This document shows, one piece after another, positions 31,780 to 44,177 of a DNA stretch of 64,000 nucleotides. The stretch lies in assembly GCA_047967505.1 (NCBI GenBank), contig CM106540.1. One strand, 5' to 3'. The translations under genes were made by a program, and so were the position numbers. The stretch's first letter is position 1. Each line of letters starts with the position of its first letter. The notes beneath the pieces were generated by a model. The model was not told the DNA's origin, did no database searches, and worked only from the letters and a program-made list of their open reading frames with translations. Source of the stretch: Dipteris shenzhenensis (Eukaryota; Polypodiophyta; Polypodiopsida; Gleicheniales).

Positions 31780-32640
31780 CCCCAAATACTTTCCTTTTCC
31801 CCCTTTTTTGTTTATTTCCTCCAAAATTCCCTCCCCGCTACCCGACACCCCCTTGTATTTTTTTCAATCCCCCCCTCTTTATTCCCCCATTTACTCCTCT
31901 TTCCCAAAAATACCAATCCCCAAAATCCCCCCTTTCTCCACCCCCCACTTCGCTTTTTTGTTTCTACCCCCATTTTATTAATCTCGTTATTCTTCGCTTC
32001 TGGATTTTGTCTGTACGTTGCCAGGATCTCCAGCTGTCCTACTTGGGTCCCCCCTTTAGGGCCATGTGTAAACGTTCCTTAGAGCCTTTGGACTATTCTA
32101 ACCCCCCTCTTGTGTAAATAATCCCTTGTCGTTTTCCCTATCTAAATGGGCTTTGTCCTTGGCCCTTGTCGTCCCCCCCGCTTCCATTATGCGCTCCACT
32201 CCAAGAGCACCCACGCCTTCATTCATGTTTTGGACTATCCTCTATGCTCACCCCACCCCCTTTCAAATCCTCTTTTGTTCTCTTCCAGTACCACCTATCT
32301 ACCCCCACCTTTTCCTTGCCTCTAGCTCCCCCATCCCCTTCTTGCCTTTCCCACGTCCCCCTTCTCTTCCTCAATGCCCTTCCAAGTCGTTCATTATCAC
32401 TCGTTCAATCGTCTTTTGGACTGTCCTCTTGCACTCACCCCACCCCCTTTCAAATCCTCTTTTGTTCTCTTCCAAGTACCACCTATCTACTCCCACTGTT
32501 TCCTTTCTTGTAGCTCATCCATCCAATTTTGGCGTTATCCCAGATCCCCATGTCTCTTGCTCAATGCCCTTCCATGGAACCCTCCTCAACCCTCCCTTAT
32601 GTCTCTTGCTCAATGCCCTTCCATGGAACTCATTCATTTT
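31780..32640 (+). repeat. Pyrimidine-rich region with degenerate tandem units
   Basis: The block CCCCACCCCCTTTCAAATCC, TCTTTTGTTCTCTTCCA, ACCACCTATCTAC occurs at about 32250-32320 and again at 32437-32497. The block TGTCTCTTGCTCAATGCCCT then repeats at 32550 and 32601. A 258-residue Pro/Ser/Leu-rich frame across it is explained by composition. Confidence 0.75.
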
Positions 32641-32681
32641 TTGTCTCATACCCCACAACCTTTGTCCTTTTGTCATTAACC

Positions 32682-32687
32682 TCCCCC

Positions 32688-32732
<45 letters not shown>

Positions 32733-32790
32733 CTCTCCACACACACACACACTCTTTTTTTGGGGGGGTAACTCCACACACACACACAAA
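32682..32790. repeat. Poly-C, (CT)n and (CA)n compound microsatellite
   Basis: C-run at about 32682-32698, (CT)n at 32698-32729, then two short (CA)n runs separated by T and G runs. Confidence 0.97.
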
Positions 32791-32799
32791 TGTCCCTAT

Positions 32800-35700
32800 C
32801 CCATCTAGAACCTACTTTTCTTGCAAACAACCCTCCTTCCTCATTTTCTCCTTAACTTTATCTCTTCCAATGTTTGTGAGCTCTCTATATTTGAGCTTAT
32901 AGTTCAAACCACTTGGACACACTGTATAGAGAGTCCTTATCCCCCACCAAATACACACATGCATGTTCAAACAAATGCCATATTTAGATTATTTCTCTCA
33001 TAATTTCCTTCTCCAAGTGTTTGACATCTTTCCAAACCACAATTCCTTGTCATTGTACTGCCTCTTTTCCTTTATGTCTCTTGACCACACCCCAATACCC
33101 AACTCTGATAACAAATTTTCCATCTTTATCCTTCTATCTTTTCTTTCGCCTGCTTTTGCCTTTACACCTCATGCTCTCAATCATAGTACCTCCCACCATA
33201 ATTTATTTTAAACTTTAAAGACTTCTCCACCTTTCCTATTCTGCTATCCCTTTCACCATCAAAGGCTTCTTGGCATGTTTCCCCTCCGAATATTGCTCCT
33301 ATATCATCGTATGGATGCTCACACCCACTATCACAATTCCTATCGTACATCTTCCCTCACACCTCACGACCATTTCAATACGAAAGAGAAATAAGACATC
33401 TTTGAAGCCATCCTTCCTACAGGAAATGGTATGGTGCCACCTTGCCTTTGGAGTTTACAAAACCAACAAATTTGTTTTGTGGAGCCGCATATTACACGAA
33501 TACAGTGTAATTGATAGTTCAAAGGCAATCAAGAAATTTTCATGGTTGAAATTTTCAAGTGCATGTAAGAGGGTGTACATCTTATATTCTTTATCACCTT
33601 TTAACTAGCACTTATATACATGCTCGAATTTTCTCAAAGACTCTTTCTTCAAAGATTCAATTTAAGGACAAGGCTTAGGCTTATTAATAGAGAAATATAG
33701 CAGGTTTAGAAGCAATCCAAAGTAAAGGGCTAATAAGATCCTTAATGACCTTGTATTATGGCTATTGCTGAAAATTAAGATTTATGAATTTTGGTTGAAA
33801 TAAAAGATGTGATGATATTATTAGAGTGATATGGTGCATCATAAATCATGTTCAATGGATGCATCATTGTACATTCTTGCTTTCAATATGTTAACTTCTT
33901 GGTGAAATATAAATATTTAAGACATTTTTTTAAATTCTTAGTTTTAGTTTGTGTGTTCATGCAACATGTAAAAGTGTGGATTATGCTTGGAAAAATAGGT
34001 TTCAGAGGTCAAAATATGTCATTCTTAAAAATATGACTTTGCCTTTGTTAATTTGAGCAAACCAAGTAAAACACATACACTTAAGGATATTACTTGCATT
34101 CAAATTCATAATAGTTCAGTAGCCCATCATTGCTTATTATAAGGAGAAAAACATTGATTTTGTTGATGAGAATACATGTTTCAGCCACCCATTAAAAACC
34201 CCTTTTGCCCTTGTGAAATTTGAAGCAATTGCTTAAAGTTATACCTAATTTAACTAACCATAGGTTGGCTATAGCAACAAGGAAAAGGAAAAAGTATAAA
34301 ACTTTGAGGTCTTTTTCCTTAATCAAATTGGATGCTCTATAAAATTGTATGCTTTTTGTATCTATGTGCATTTGTTTTTCTTGAGCACAAAGACTAACAA
34401 ATTATAAGAAAACATTACAAGTAAATTTTCTAATTATGGTTTGAATCACATGTCCCTTCTTATAACTCAAGCATAGTCTTAAATGAAGCTAGATGCCTTA
34501 GAATGAGGACCATCTTTTTGTTGGAAAATTCTACTAGCTTTAAGAATGGATGAAGTTTGGCATTAATGAGAAAATTGAATCTACACGGCATCATAAAACA
34601 ACTCTTCAACATTAACAAATTCGTATTCCAAAAAATAAATTTATCAAATTCACTACCTTGGGATAACTAGTACAACTAATTTTCCCCTTTAACCAAATGT
34701 TTAGCCTCTTTTTTAAAATTAATCTTTTATTAGAGCCACTCTACGTGCTCAAACAAATTTCTATATAAAACTTGTATGTATGCATTTTGATCATAAACTT
34801 CTCTTGATTTTGCAATTCAGTTGTAATGCAAGTTTCTTTTAATTGAAAAGAAATTAATAAAACCCTACTAATATAAATACCAATTTGCAACCACCATATA
34901 TTGTTGTGAAACCTATCACATAAGTTGAAAGAGAAGTACTAAACTACCACCATCCAACACAAAACTTTGTTAGAACAATACTATGTTATGATGGATAGTA
35001 TGCAATTCCCTAGTTGTTATCAGTGTCACATGTAGCTGAAATAATTTTCACACCTATAGATGTTTGTCTAGTGTACATCTATTTGTTTTTCGTTTTGTCT
35101 CATGTATCAACATTTGAGAGATTAATTAATGGTGCACTGAGTTTTATGAGTCATCAACTATACCTTGTCCAATGCCATTCTGCTACTAAGACATCACTAT
35201 ATTGTCCTCACTAGACATCACAATTCAACAAACAAGAATCCTACTAATTCTATTAAGTAATTTATTTTCATAGTTTATTCGTCTTTTTGACTCAAGAATC
35301 AAAAAGTAGGAAGAATCGAGAAAGACAAAAGCTAATGGGAATATAAATATAGGGAGAACAGGAAGAACTTTCTAATAACTTGAACAAAGATGAGTTGGTC
35401 AAGGAATCAAGCCAACAATGAATAAATAGAAAAGTTATATCTTTGTACGTAAATAAGGCTATCTATTTGTAAGAGTAAATCTAGACACACACACACACAC
35501 ACACACGAATGCACACGCACACACACATTAAAGAGAAAGAAAGAAAACAAGAAAAGAATAGATAAGTAAAGTAATAGCTAACAAACAACATATTGACAAC
35601 TCTCTGTACTATAGAGCTAATTAAAATTTATTCCACTCAAACTAGGGCAATAGAACCCATGAAAATAAGAGCATTGATAACTCCCAACCTACTTAACAGC

Positions 35701-36340
35701 ATGCACATGTAGTGAGAGGCACCAGACACACCCACTGAGTACAAAGCCCAAATGCCCACACACTCACCTAATACACAAAGTAGTAATGGAAAACTTTCCT
35801 TCGTATGAGGAAAACTACCATGTTTCAGAATCGTGAATGAAACTCTTCTCAAATATACTAATTGAATGTCGATGAGTAATTTTACTTCTACTAATCACAC
35901 CCTAACAGACTACTAAGCTCAAAAATCCCCCAAAGAGTGCTTGCAGTTAGCACAAATAGCCATGCAGAAGACACAACTCAAAAGGCTATTCTTGGCTCCA
36001 CAAAAGGAACTATTTAACAACAAATACTTACACATCAACAACCATGTAGAATACATCCACAACTTGTTAACACATAGAAAGAACACACACAAAGCACACA
36101 TTCACAACATGCAAGCAACACACTTGCAAACTACACAACTAGCACACTCAAAACACATTGTACATACACCACTAATACACTGTGCATGCACCCATTAATA
36201 CACAAAAGGCATAATAAACATGCAAAAAGAACCGACATAAAAAGCTCACTCACGATTGAGCTTGACATCGAACAAACTCGAGACCCTCACCTACTCAAGG
36301 ACCATGACGTGACAAAGGATCACAACACCTCAAGGCTCGG
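32800..36340. other. AT-rich gene-free region
   Basis: No domain-bearing frame, splice structure or terminal repeat was recognised over about 3.5 kb. A (CA)n run is at 35486-35507, and CACA-rich sequence continues near 36080-36200. Confidence 0.55.
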
Positions 36341-36346
36341 CCTCAA

Positions 36347-36757
36347 ACATACTAACACTAATTAACAAAGGCACCTAATATTGGAAGAATAGGCACTAAA
36401 AAGGTGATGGCAAAAGAATAAATGAAAATATATAGCTAAAATGCAAAATGCATGCTCAAGGCCTAGCCTAAATTAACACAGCTCAAAAACAAATAAGACA
36501 ATGCATAGAAAAATGCCTCCAAAAGTCAACAAAGCACTAAGATACTAACACTTATTAACAAAGGCACCTAATATTGGAAGAATGAGGCACTAAAAATATT
36601 GGACGAATGAGGCACTAAAAAGGTGATGGCAAAATAATAAATGAAAATATATAGCTAAAATGCAAAAGGAGGCCTGGACTAAATTAACACAGCTCAAAAA
36701 CAAATAAGACAATGCATAGAAAAATTGCCTCCAAAAGTCAACAAAGCACTAAGAAAA
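36347..36757 (+). repeat. About 193-bp tandem duplication
   Basis: A unit with ACTAACACT, AACAAAGGCACCTAATATTGG, AAAAGGTGATGGCAAAA and TCCAAAAGTCAACAAAGCAC occurs at 36347-36540 and again at 36541-36757. The second copy has an extra internal copy of about 21 bp (ATATTGGACGAATGAGGCAC). Confidence 0.9.
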
Positions 36758-37297
36758 GGGGAAACAAGTAAATTCTATGATGAGCATACCTAGCCTAGAA
36801 TACATACACAATCCAAACATATACAACACAAAAAATGTTGCACAAACAACACACAGCACCTATCTAGACATGACTCACTTACACATATATCAAACACCTT
36901 GGGAAAAAATAAAATAAGGAAACAATGAATGCAAGATCTTACTTGGAAAATGAACAAGGAGAAAACTAAAGAATGGCATGTGAGCCTTCCACTCAAAGAT
37001 TCTATAGCCACCAGACCAAGAAGTTGGAAACGAAAAACAAACACCCACTACACAATGAAAGTTCCACCATTAGAGCAGCTTAGGGCTAGGGGAAGAAGCT
37101 TAGGGAAGATAAAAATAATCAACCCACATTTAAAGGATGATAGAAAAGCTAGTTTAAATAACCTGCACAACCTTAATTCCACCACTAACTCATAGCCACC
37201 CAAATGAAGACCAAGCCAAATGACAATTCCATCAAAATCTACAAGTATCTGTTATAAAGTCAAAGAATTGTGCAGTTAGGGAGGCTTTGGCAGTGTA

Positions 37298-37858
37298 ATG
37301 TCTAGCCTCAGGCTCCAGGATCAATCACTTCAGGCACAGCTGGCCAATGAGTGTGAGCATAGAAAGAGGTTGGAAAAGAAAATCAATGGTAAGAAAAGGA
37401 AGAGACATTCATCTGATGATGAGTCATCCGACGATGATACTATTATCAGGACAATCAAAGCCACACTGAGAGCACAAAATTTGAGGAAGGAGAGTAAGAT
37501 AAGTAGAAAAGCTTTCTCAGTTCAAAATTTTGATGGAAAGAAAGAAGCATGCACTGTCTTGTATTGGATTAGTCAGCTAGATGATTACTTTTCAGGGGAG
37601 AAATTCTCTGAAAAAGATAAGATTAAATGTGCTACAAATCATTTAGTAGAGAGCGCTACACTTTGGTGGAACATCACTAAGCATAGTAGAAGGCGACCAA
37701 AATCTTGGAAGTCTTTTCAAAAGCTCATCAAGAGAGATTTTCTTCCTTCACATTTCAAAGCAAAAGCTAGACAACACTGGGATACGTTTAGGCAATTCGA
37801 TAAGGAAACAATCTCCATATATACTGATAGATTTTGGCAAACGTTGATCCAATTATAG
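37298..37858 (+). pseudogene. Ty3/gypsy gag (capsid part)
   Basis: 187 codons open without interruption: a Lys-rich start (KKINGKKRKRHSSDDESSDD), then the Retrotrans_gag core with KDKIKCATNHLVESATLWWN, WKSFQKLIKRDFLP and a YTDRFWQTLIQL end, followed by TAG. The same frame resumes at 37901 with RKYVASLKSKLRAEINI-like sequence, so the stop is internal to gag. Confidence 0.85.
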
Positions 37859-37860
37859 TC

Positions 37861-38480
37861 CTTAGAGAAAGTTAATGAGCGAGATCAATGCAGGAAGTAT
37901 GTGGCTAGTTTAAAGTCTAAGTTGAGAGCTGAGATTAACATAATTCATCATCGCTCACTGAGCTCTGCAATTTCTCTTGCAATGAATTGTGAAAGAAAGG
38001 ATGGGATCCTAAAGAAGGGAAAGATTTGGAATGGCATGTACCTTTCCATAAGAAAAAGAGATTTGATAAAAAGCCTTTCTTTAAATCTAAAAATGGTTTT
38101 GTTCCACAGCAGGCAAATTCTTCTTTGAAGCTGAATGGTGGAAATTTTCCAAGGAAAGAAATAAGGTGTTTCAACTGCAACAAGGTGGGACAGATAGCCA
38201 CTGAGTGTCCCAAAAGAAAGAAGACCCCGATGTGCACATGATTTATGACAAAGCAGCCAAGCAAGAGGGAGGTAAGTATAATTGTCATTCTCTTCTAAAG
38301 ATGAAAGGTTTCATTAATGGCAAAGAGGTTGTTATTCTGCATGACGATGGTAGTACACATGATTTCATTTTGGAAAGAACCTTAGCAAAGCTAAACCTAG
38401 ATTCTTTCCTATCTAATCAAAGCTGCTTTTACCAAGACAGTACAGTTGCACTAGAGAAGTCAAGAATCTTGAAATCTTAA
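37861..38480 (+). pseudogene. Ty3/gypsy gag end, zinc knuckle and protease
   Basis: The zinc knuckle at about 38160-38215 reads CFNCNKVGQIATEC, with Gln in place of the metal-binding His. A frame change then leads to a retropepsin-like segment, VVILHDDGSTHDFILERTLA, where D-D-G-S replaces the usual D-[ST]-G. Both key sites are therefore altered. Confidence 0.75.
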
Positions 38481-39165
38481 TCAAACCTTACAAGGATACA
38501 CGAGACTTTCTAGTGGCACCCCTACAGGGAGTGGACATCATCTTAGGAATGCCATGGAGGCATCAATATACTCCTAAGATAGATTATGATTCACATCAGA
38601 TGTGGATTGAGAAGGATAGACAAGAAATATGTTTGAAAAGCTCAATGAAACCTGAGATCAGTTCTTTACTCAACCACACACAAGCCAAAAGGGCAATTAG
38701 AAAATGTGAGAAGACATATCTGATTTTGGTGAATACGATAACGGCTACTTAGCCAAAAACGAAGCCTACACACCAAAGGTTTCTTTCTCAATTTTTTGAT
38801 TGTTTCTTAGAGGACTTATCGCTTGGACTATCTTGTTCTCGACCTGAAGATCATAGGATAGAAATCTTATCGGGAAATACTCCACCTTGCAAAGCTCCTT
38901 ATAGAGTCAATCAGCTAGAACAAAAGGAAATTCAAAAGCAAGTGGAGGAACTAATAGAGGATTGATAAGACCCAGCAGTTCTCCTTATGGAGCACCTATC
39001 TTATTAGTCAAAAAGAAAAACGGAACCTATCGAATGTGCATAGACTATCATGCACTAAACAAAATCATAGTGAAGAACAAATATCCAATCCCTAGGATTG
39101 ATGATCTTTTGGACAAATTGAAAGGGGCCAAGGTCTTCAGTAAGATAGATCTCAAATTCGGCTAG
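38481..39165 (+). pseudogene. Ty3/gypsy linker and reverse transcriptase fingers
   Basis: VDIILGMPWRHQYTPKIDYD is the protease-RT linker typical of Ty3 elements. It is followed by [20 protein letters not shown], two changes to stop, then [32 protein letters not shown] and [11 protein letters not shown]. Sequence then jumps from the start of the palm to the RNase H connection, so the YxDD box and most of the palm are deleted. Confidence 0.85.
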
Positions 39166-39571
39166 ATTGTGTAGCTTTTATAGAAAGTTCGTCAAGAATT
39201 TCACATACATTACACATCCATTGACAAACCTTCTTAGAAAAGCTAAGCATTTCTTATGGACTGAGTGTCAAGATAAATCTTTTACAGCTTTGAAAGAAGC
39301 TCTCACTTAAGCTCCTGTGTTACAACTACCCGATTTCTCTAGACCATTCTTTGTAGTTGTAACCGATGCTAGTGTTGCAGATGCACTTGCTTCCATTGGG
39401 TCGCCAGTGGAAGATGATGATTTAGTTTCTGTGACCTTGAATGGTCTAGGAAAGGATTATGCACAGTTCCAGACATCCATTGCCGTCCGTGAAAAATTTC
39501 ATGATTTTGAGGAGTTGTTTGCTCTTCTAATTTATGAAGAGCTGAGAAATGGTGGACTTATGTCATGTTGA
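39166..39571 (+). pseudogene. Ty3/gypsy RNase H start fused in frame to copia gag
   Basis: CSFYRKFVKNFTYITHPLTN and PVLQLPDFSRPFFVVVTDAS are the connection and first RNase H residues of Ty3. At about 39373 the frame passes without a break into VADALASIGSPVEDDDLVSV, TLNGLGKDYAQFQTSIAV and FEELFALLIYEELR, a copia UBN2 gag segment, to the stop at 39569. This copia part starts where the gag piece at 11663 stops. The joint is probably a recombination or repair product. Confidence 0.8.
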
Positions 39572-39599
39572 GAATGTAAGTATATACATCTAGGCATAT

Positions 39600-39790
39600 A
39601 TATGCATATAACTATATAAACATGCTCTTATACTCACATGTTGTTTATGCTCTTATACTCACATGTTGTTATGCTCGTATGCTCAAATGCTCATATGCTT
39701 TTATAGTCATATGCTAGTATGCTCATGTGTTCTTTTTCACATATGCTCATATGCTCTTATGCTTGTATGCTCACACGCTCTTAAGAGAGA
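39600..39790 (+). repeat. Degenerate TATGCTCAT minisatellite
   Basis: About twenty imperfect copies of a 9-12 bp unit (ATGCTCATATGCTCTTATGCT). The Cys/Ser/Leu-rich frame over it is compositional. Confidence 0.9.
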
Positions 39791-39934
39791 AAACTTGAAT
39801 ATTTCTCTAATGAAGTTCATGTGCATTTCATTATATTACAACCTTTACATGATAGAATTGAGGACATAAAGAATATCTATATAACCATATATTAAACAAT
39901 TTATACAATATATATACATATAAATCAGGTAAAG

Positions 39935-40650
39935 GATGGGGGGGGGAACAATCTAGGTAGGGGGTACAATGAGCACAATCAGGGTGTGATGGATGCTAAG
40001 GGGTTTGGTTGGGGCAGGGGGAGTGATAGTCAAGGTAGGGAATGGGGTGTGGACTATGAGGTAGGAGGGGTTGGAGAGGACGCATCAAGGAAGGGGGCAC
40101 TGGTAAGGGCCCCAAGGGGGATGGGATGCAAGCGGGTCTTGGGGCAAAGCACAGGCATAAGGGATGCATTGAAGGATAGGGGGGAACATAAAGGAAGAGA
40201 CACAAGGAAGAGGGGGTACATGGAGTGGAGTCATAGTCAAGGTAGGGAATGGGGTGGACGAGGTAGGAGGGGTTGGAGGGGACACATCAAGGAAGGGGCC
40301 ACATGCAAGGGCCCGAGCGGGGAGGGGATGCAAGGGGCGTGTTGGGGTAAAGCAGGGGCATAAGGGATGCATCGAAGGTAAGGACATTGGACAGAAGAGG
40401 CATATGGGGGAACATCAAGGAAGAGACACAAGGAAGAGGGGGTACATGGAGTGGAGGATGGCAAGGGAGGGGGTGGAAGGGGGGTTACAATTGGTTAGGG
40501 GGGAGAGGGCTCATAGTCAAGGTTGGGGTAGTTGAGGTCCATGAGGTGGGAGGGGGTACAAGGTGGTGTGCTAGGGAGAGGGGGCATAGGCAGGGGGTCG
40601 AACGGTGGGGGGGTGAGGGGAGTGGTGTACACAATAGGGGTTTCCATTTC
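39935..40650 (+). repeat. G-rich tandem repeat, unit about 207 bp
   Basis: The unit containing ATAGTCAAGGTAGGGAATGG, GGAGGGGTTGGAG, CACATCAAGGAAGGGG and GCATAAGGGATGCAT occurs at 40022-40228 and 40229-40452, with a partial third copy from 40507. Open frames in several registers are compositional. Confidence 0.9.
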
Positions 40651-41010
40651 TTCACTTCTTGTAGAGTATGGATCAAGCACAAAACAATGTAGATGTAAGA
40701 GAGAATGTGGCTCAATAATGTCACATTTACTGTGATTTTCTTTTTTTTCTTTGCTATAGATTCTGAGATGTTTGTGAAAATTTTGCATAAGATGACCTCA
40801 AACTCAATTCAAGGTAGGATCAATGTAAACTTGAGATTATACCATATTACATGGGATATGTAATTTTGTTTTTTGGAAATGGTACATGTACATATGCTTA
40901 CATGGAGTAAATGTTCCTTGTCGATTCAAGTCATTGCAAGTGCATGTTACTTTGCACTACAAATACACACACGGTGACACTATATATGTCTTGCCCATAG
41001 GATCAAATTC
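40490..41010 (+). repeat. Dispersed repeat, copy 1
   Basis: From AGTCAAGGTTGGGGTAG through TATGCTTACATGGAGTAAAT to CAAGTGCATGTTACTTTGCA and TATATATGTCTTGCCC, this segment matches 45120-45535 in the same orientation with moderate divergence. No coding potential was seen, so it looks like two copies of a non-coding repeat family. Confidence 0.75.
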
Positions 41011-41048
41011 AAAACTTCAAGAAATGAATAATTCATTCTCATTTACAC

Positions 41049-41280
41049 ATTGCACCATTCCTAGGGTCACAATAATGAATGCAACCATCTTCATAACGGG
41101 TCGGTCTTGCCACATTTGGACTCGAATAGGTCTGAAGAATTTGTTTTTGTGATGTATATTTCACACCTTGCACCATTACTAGGTTCACAATAGCGAATGA
41201 AATTATCTTCATAAGGGGGTTGGGATCACCACATTTAGTTCCTAAATAGGTCTAAAGAATCTCTTTAATGTGATGTTTAT
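41049..41280 (+). repeat. About 118-bp degenerate tandem pair
   Basis: TTGCACCATTCCTAGGGTCACAATA...AATAGGTCTGAAGAAT at 41050 recurs as TTGCACCATTACTAGGTTCACAATA-like sequence at 41168, with clear divergence. Confidence 0.8.
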
Positions 41281-41415
41281 TGCAATTCTATGAATTAATC
41301 CATTGAGCTCCAATACCATGAATTCGGTTAAGGACATGTGTCTTAATTTTAATTCCATTGATTATATCTTTCATTTTTATGTTAGATTCTACAAATATAT
41401 TTATCACATGTTTTT

Positions 41416-41639
41416 GGGTCAATTTATGTGTTGGAATTGCTCTGTAAGGCTAAGAAATGGTATCCCTTAATCTTGGGGTGTAACAAATTTGGTCATGGGT
41501 CACATGAAACCATAAGGCATCTCAAGTGGGTCAACTTATGTGTTGAAGTTGCTCTGTAAGGTTAGGAAATGGTGTCCCTTAATCTTGGGGTGTGATAGAT
41601 TTGATCATGGGTCACATGAAGCCATAAAGCCTCTCAAGT
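41416..41639 (+). repeat. 112-bp tandem duplication
   Basis: Two copies of a unit GGGTCAATTTATGTGTTG...CATAAGGCATCTCAAGT at 41416-41527 and 41528-41639, with few differences. Confidence 0.92.
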
Positions 41640-43905
41640 GGTTTCTCATCCATTAGGGGACGTGCTCACTCAATGGTGGCAACGCCTTACATAATGGACT
41701 TCTTTTCTATATCCATGGTCCACTCAATTCTATAATTCATTTAATTGCAAATAATCCATGGATAGGGTAACTACACTCACTCTCTTAAATTGCTTAGAAA
41801 CATTTTCTACTCGATTGTGTCCCCCTTAACAATGTTGAGAGTTTAGTGAAGAAAACATATCTAATTTTGATTTTTTGTATTTGAAAGCAATAATAAATCT
41901 CCAAACTGCTAAAAAGAAATATGAAAATCAAATATGTTCCAAGCACTCCTCAACAAGGCAAGTAATCTCACTTTCTTTTTTCTTTTTTGTGAATTAATCT
42001 CTTTACATGCAAATAATTTCAACATATCAACTAAATGACATTTTGCAATGACAATAATGAGACATTGCATGGGTAAAAAGACCCCTTTCTCTATACAAAC
42101 TTATGCCATAAATTCATTAAAAATTCCCATACCTGTAAATACATTTTTGAAGATTACCTTTAGTCTTTAAAGAGTTTATTTTATTTTGTTTTCTATTCAA
42201 CAAGGTAAAAGGACATTGAAAAAATCAGGCTCGTGGCGCAAAGAAGAGAGAGTAGAACTAAAAAAGAGAATTTTTGTAAGATTCTTGTACAATAGCAAGA
42301 GCTAAAAAAGAGAATTGTTGAAAGGTCCTTGTACTTAATAAGGATAATAGCAACAAGCTCACAAAGGCTACCAAAATAATCTATGCAATTTCAAGCATTG
42401 GTTGTAAATAAGGTGACATGCTAGACAGCACTATGCTTAGTAGCCATCTCCTGGCTCACTCAAGCAAACTTGTATTTAGTCTTCAAAAGAATCCTAGGAT
42501 CCTATAAATGAGCCCAAGGGTGGTGACATTCACGACTTGGGCATTGTGTCTTTCCACCCCATCTTGATGGAATTTTTGATAGCTTTGTGGACCCTCTTTG
42601 AAGCCGCTACATAGACTAGCATGACCAAGAGGAATGTAGAGCATGGTGTCTCTGATAGAGAGGAAGGCTTGGGAAAGTGGGTTGCATTTCAAGTTTAATT
42701 TCAAATTCTTACAAGATGAATATTGCACAAAGAATGAATATTTTTATCCAATGCGACAGGAGGACTTGTGTCTCCTAAATCCCTTCAACGCATTACACAT
42801 GGCATTAACCTCGATCCAAAGCACATAGAGCTCATTGATGACAGGTCTCTAAAGGTAGTGCTGACCCCAATCAAAATATGCAACACTCCCTTTGTCATTT
42901 TGATGGAGATCCCAATGTTGAGGAGCTCTCAAAGTACTTGTTTCCATGCTTAAGGAATATACCAAATTCTAAATAAACTATCTCAAAGTTTACTTTAAGG
43001 TTTCTCTATAAAGGCCATATCATTGAGGCCATAGTAGTTGATTGTGGTCATCATCCATTTCACATGTTCCTTTAAGACTTGTCTAGAGTATGTGGTCAAA
43101 TGGCTAAAGTGGAAAAAATAATTGCATTTATGCATTCAATTCTAAAGCTTGCAAACTGGCAAGATGTGCAATAAAGAATCACAAAGGTGCCAGCTACTAT
43201 CAAACAATATGATCCAAGAAGTGCTTGCACAAAACCCCTACGCTAAAATGTATCCCACTAGTATCTTGGACTTGAAGGTAGCTTTGAACAACTTGGATGT
43301 ATTATGCCAAATGTCAGTATTCTTGTATTATAATTGCGGCCCTATGCATTATTAACAATAACGTTCACATGAATTCTTATGCCTGATGATGAAATAGTGA
43401 TGATGGTGTAAATGCTGCAGTTTAAATTTTGTATTTATTCTAATGCCTATGTATATGCCTTATGCTATTTTAGATTGAGAGTTTACTACTTGTAAAAGAA
43501 AACTATTATTTATTTGTTTAGTTCCTTATGTTTTCTTTAGTTTGGTTTAGGGTTATTGTTATATTTGATAATATAGAGTTGAGAAAGTGGATGCACAGCT
43601 AATGAAAGGACCTATGAAAAAACTTGATGATAAAAAAATGGTTTCTACTAGCATACACAAAAAATGCTATGTTGGTAAAGGACGGCTAACTACTAGAATG
43701 TACTACTAGTTAGATTCTTGTGTTATAACAATGCTAGCTACCAAGGACATCACTACTAACCAATACTAATATGTTTGTATTGATTGGTAAGTAGCGATAC
43801 CTGTACTAGCATTTTGTTGTCTAATTTGCTACATTTTTAAAGGTTTTGTTGTTGCTTACTTATAATTAGCTTTTGGGTTAAATGAAGAGCCGCTACATGC
43901 AAGGA
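41640..43905. other. No gene seen
   Basis: Short frames at 42483-42953 and 43149-43355 carry no recognisable domain. No terminal repeats were found. Confidence 0.5.
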
Positions 43906-43907
43906 AG

Positions 43908-44177
43908 ATAGATGCATGGAAGGTGGATGCAAGGAATGTGGATGTAGGGAAGGTGGATGCAAAGCAAGTGGATCTAGGAAAGGTGGATGCAGGCCAGGTG
44001 GATGTGGGGAAGGCAGATGCAAGGAAGGTGGACATACATCCAGTGGATATAGGGCAACTGGATGCAGAGACAGTGAATGCAAGAAAGGTGGATGTAGGGA
44101 ATGCGAATGCATGCAATGTGGATGCAAGGCTGATGGATGCATGGAAGGTGGATACAAGGCAAGTGGATGTTGAGCAA
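43908..44177 (+). repeat. 15-bp minisatellite, 18 units
   Basis: Eighteen contiguous 15-bp units of consensus GTGGATGCAAGGAAG, with substitutions but no length change. Because 15 is a multiple of three and the unit lacks stop words, most registers on both strands stay open. Confidence 0.97.

Noticed and set aside
32126-32902. 258-residue open frame rich in Pro, Ser and Leu
   Set aside because: It follows a pyrimidine-rich region with tandem units and a (CT)n run. Other frames are open too, and no domain is visible.
43908-44177. CRISPR-like array
   Set aside because: Units are contiguous with no spacers, and the DNA is plant nuclear sequence.
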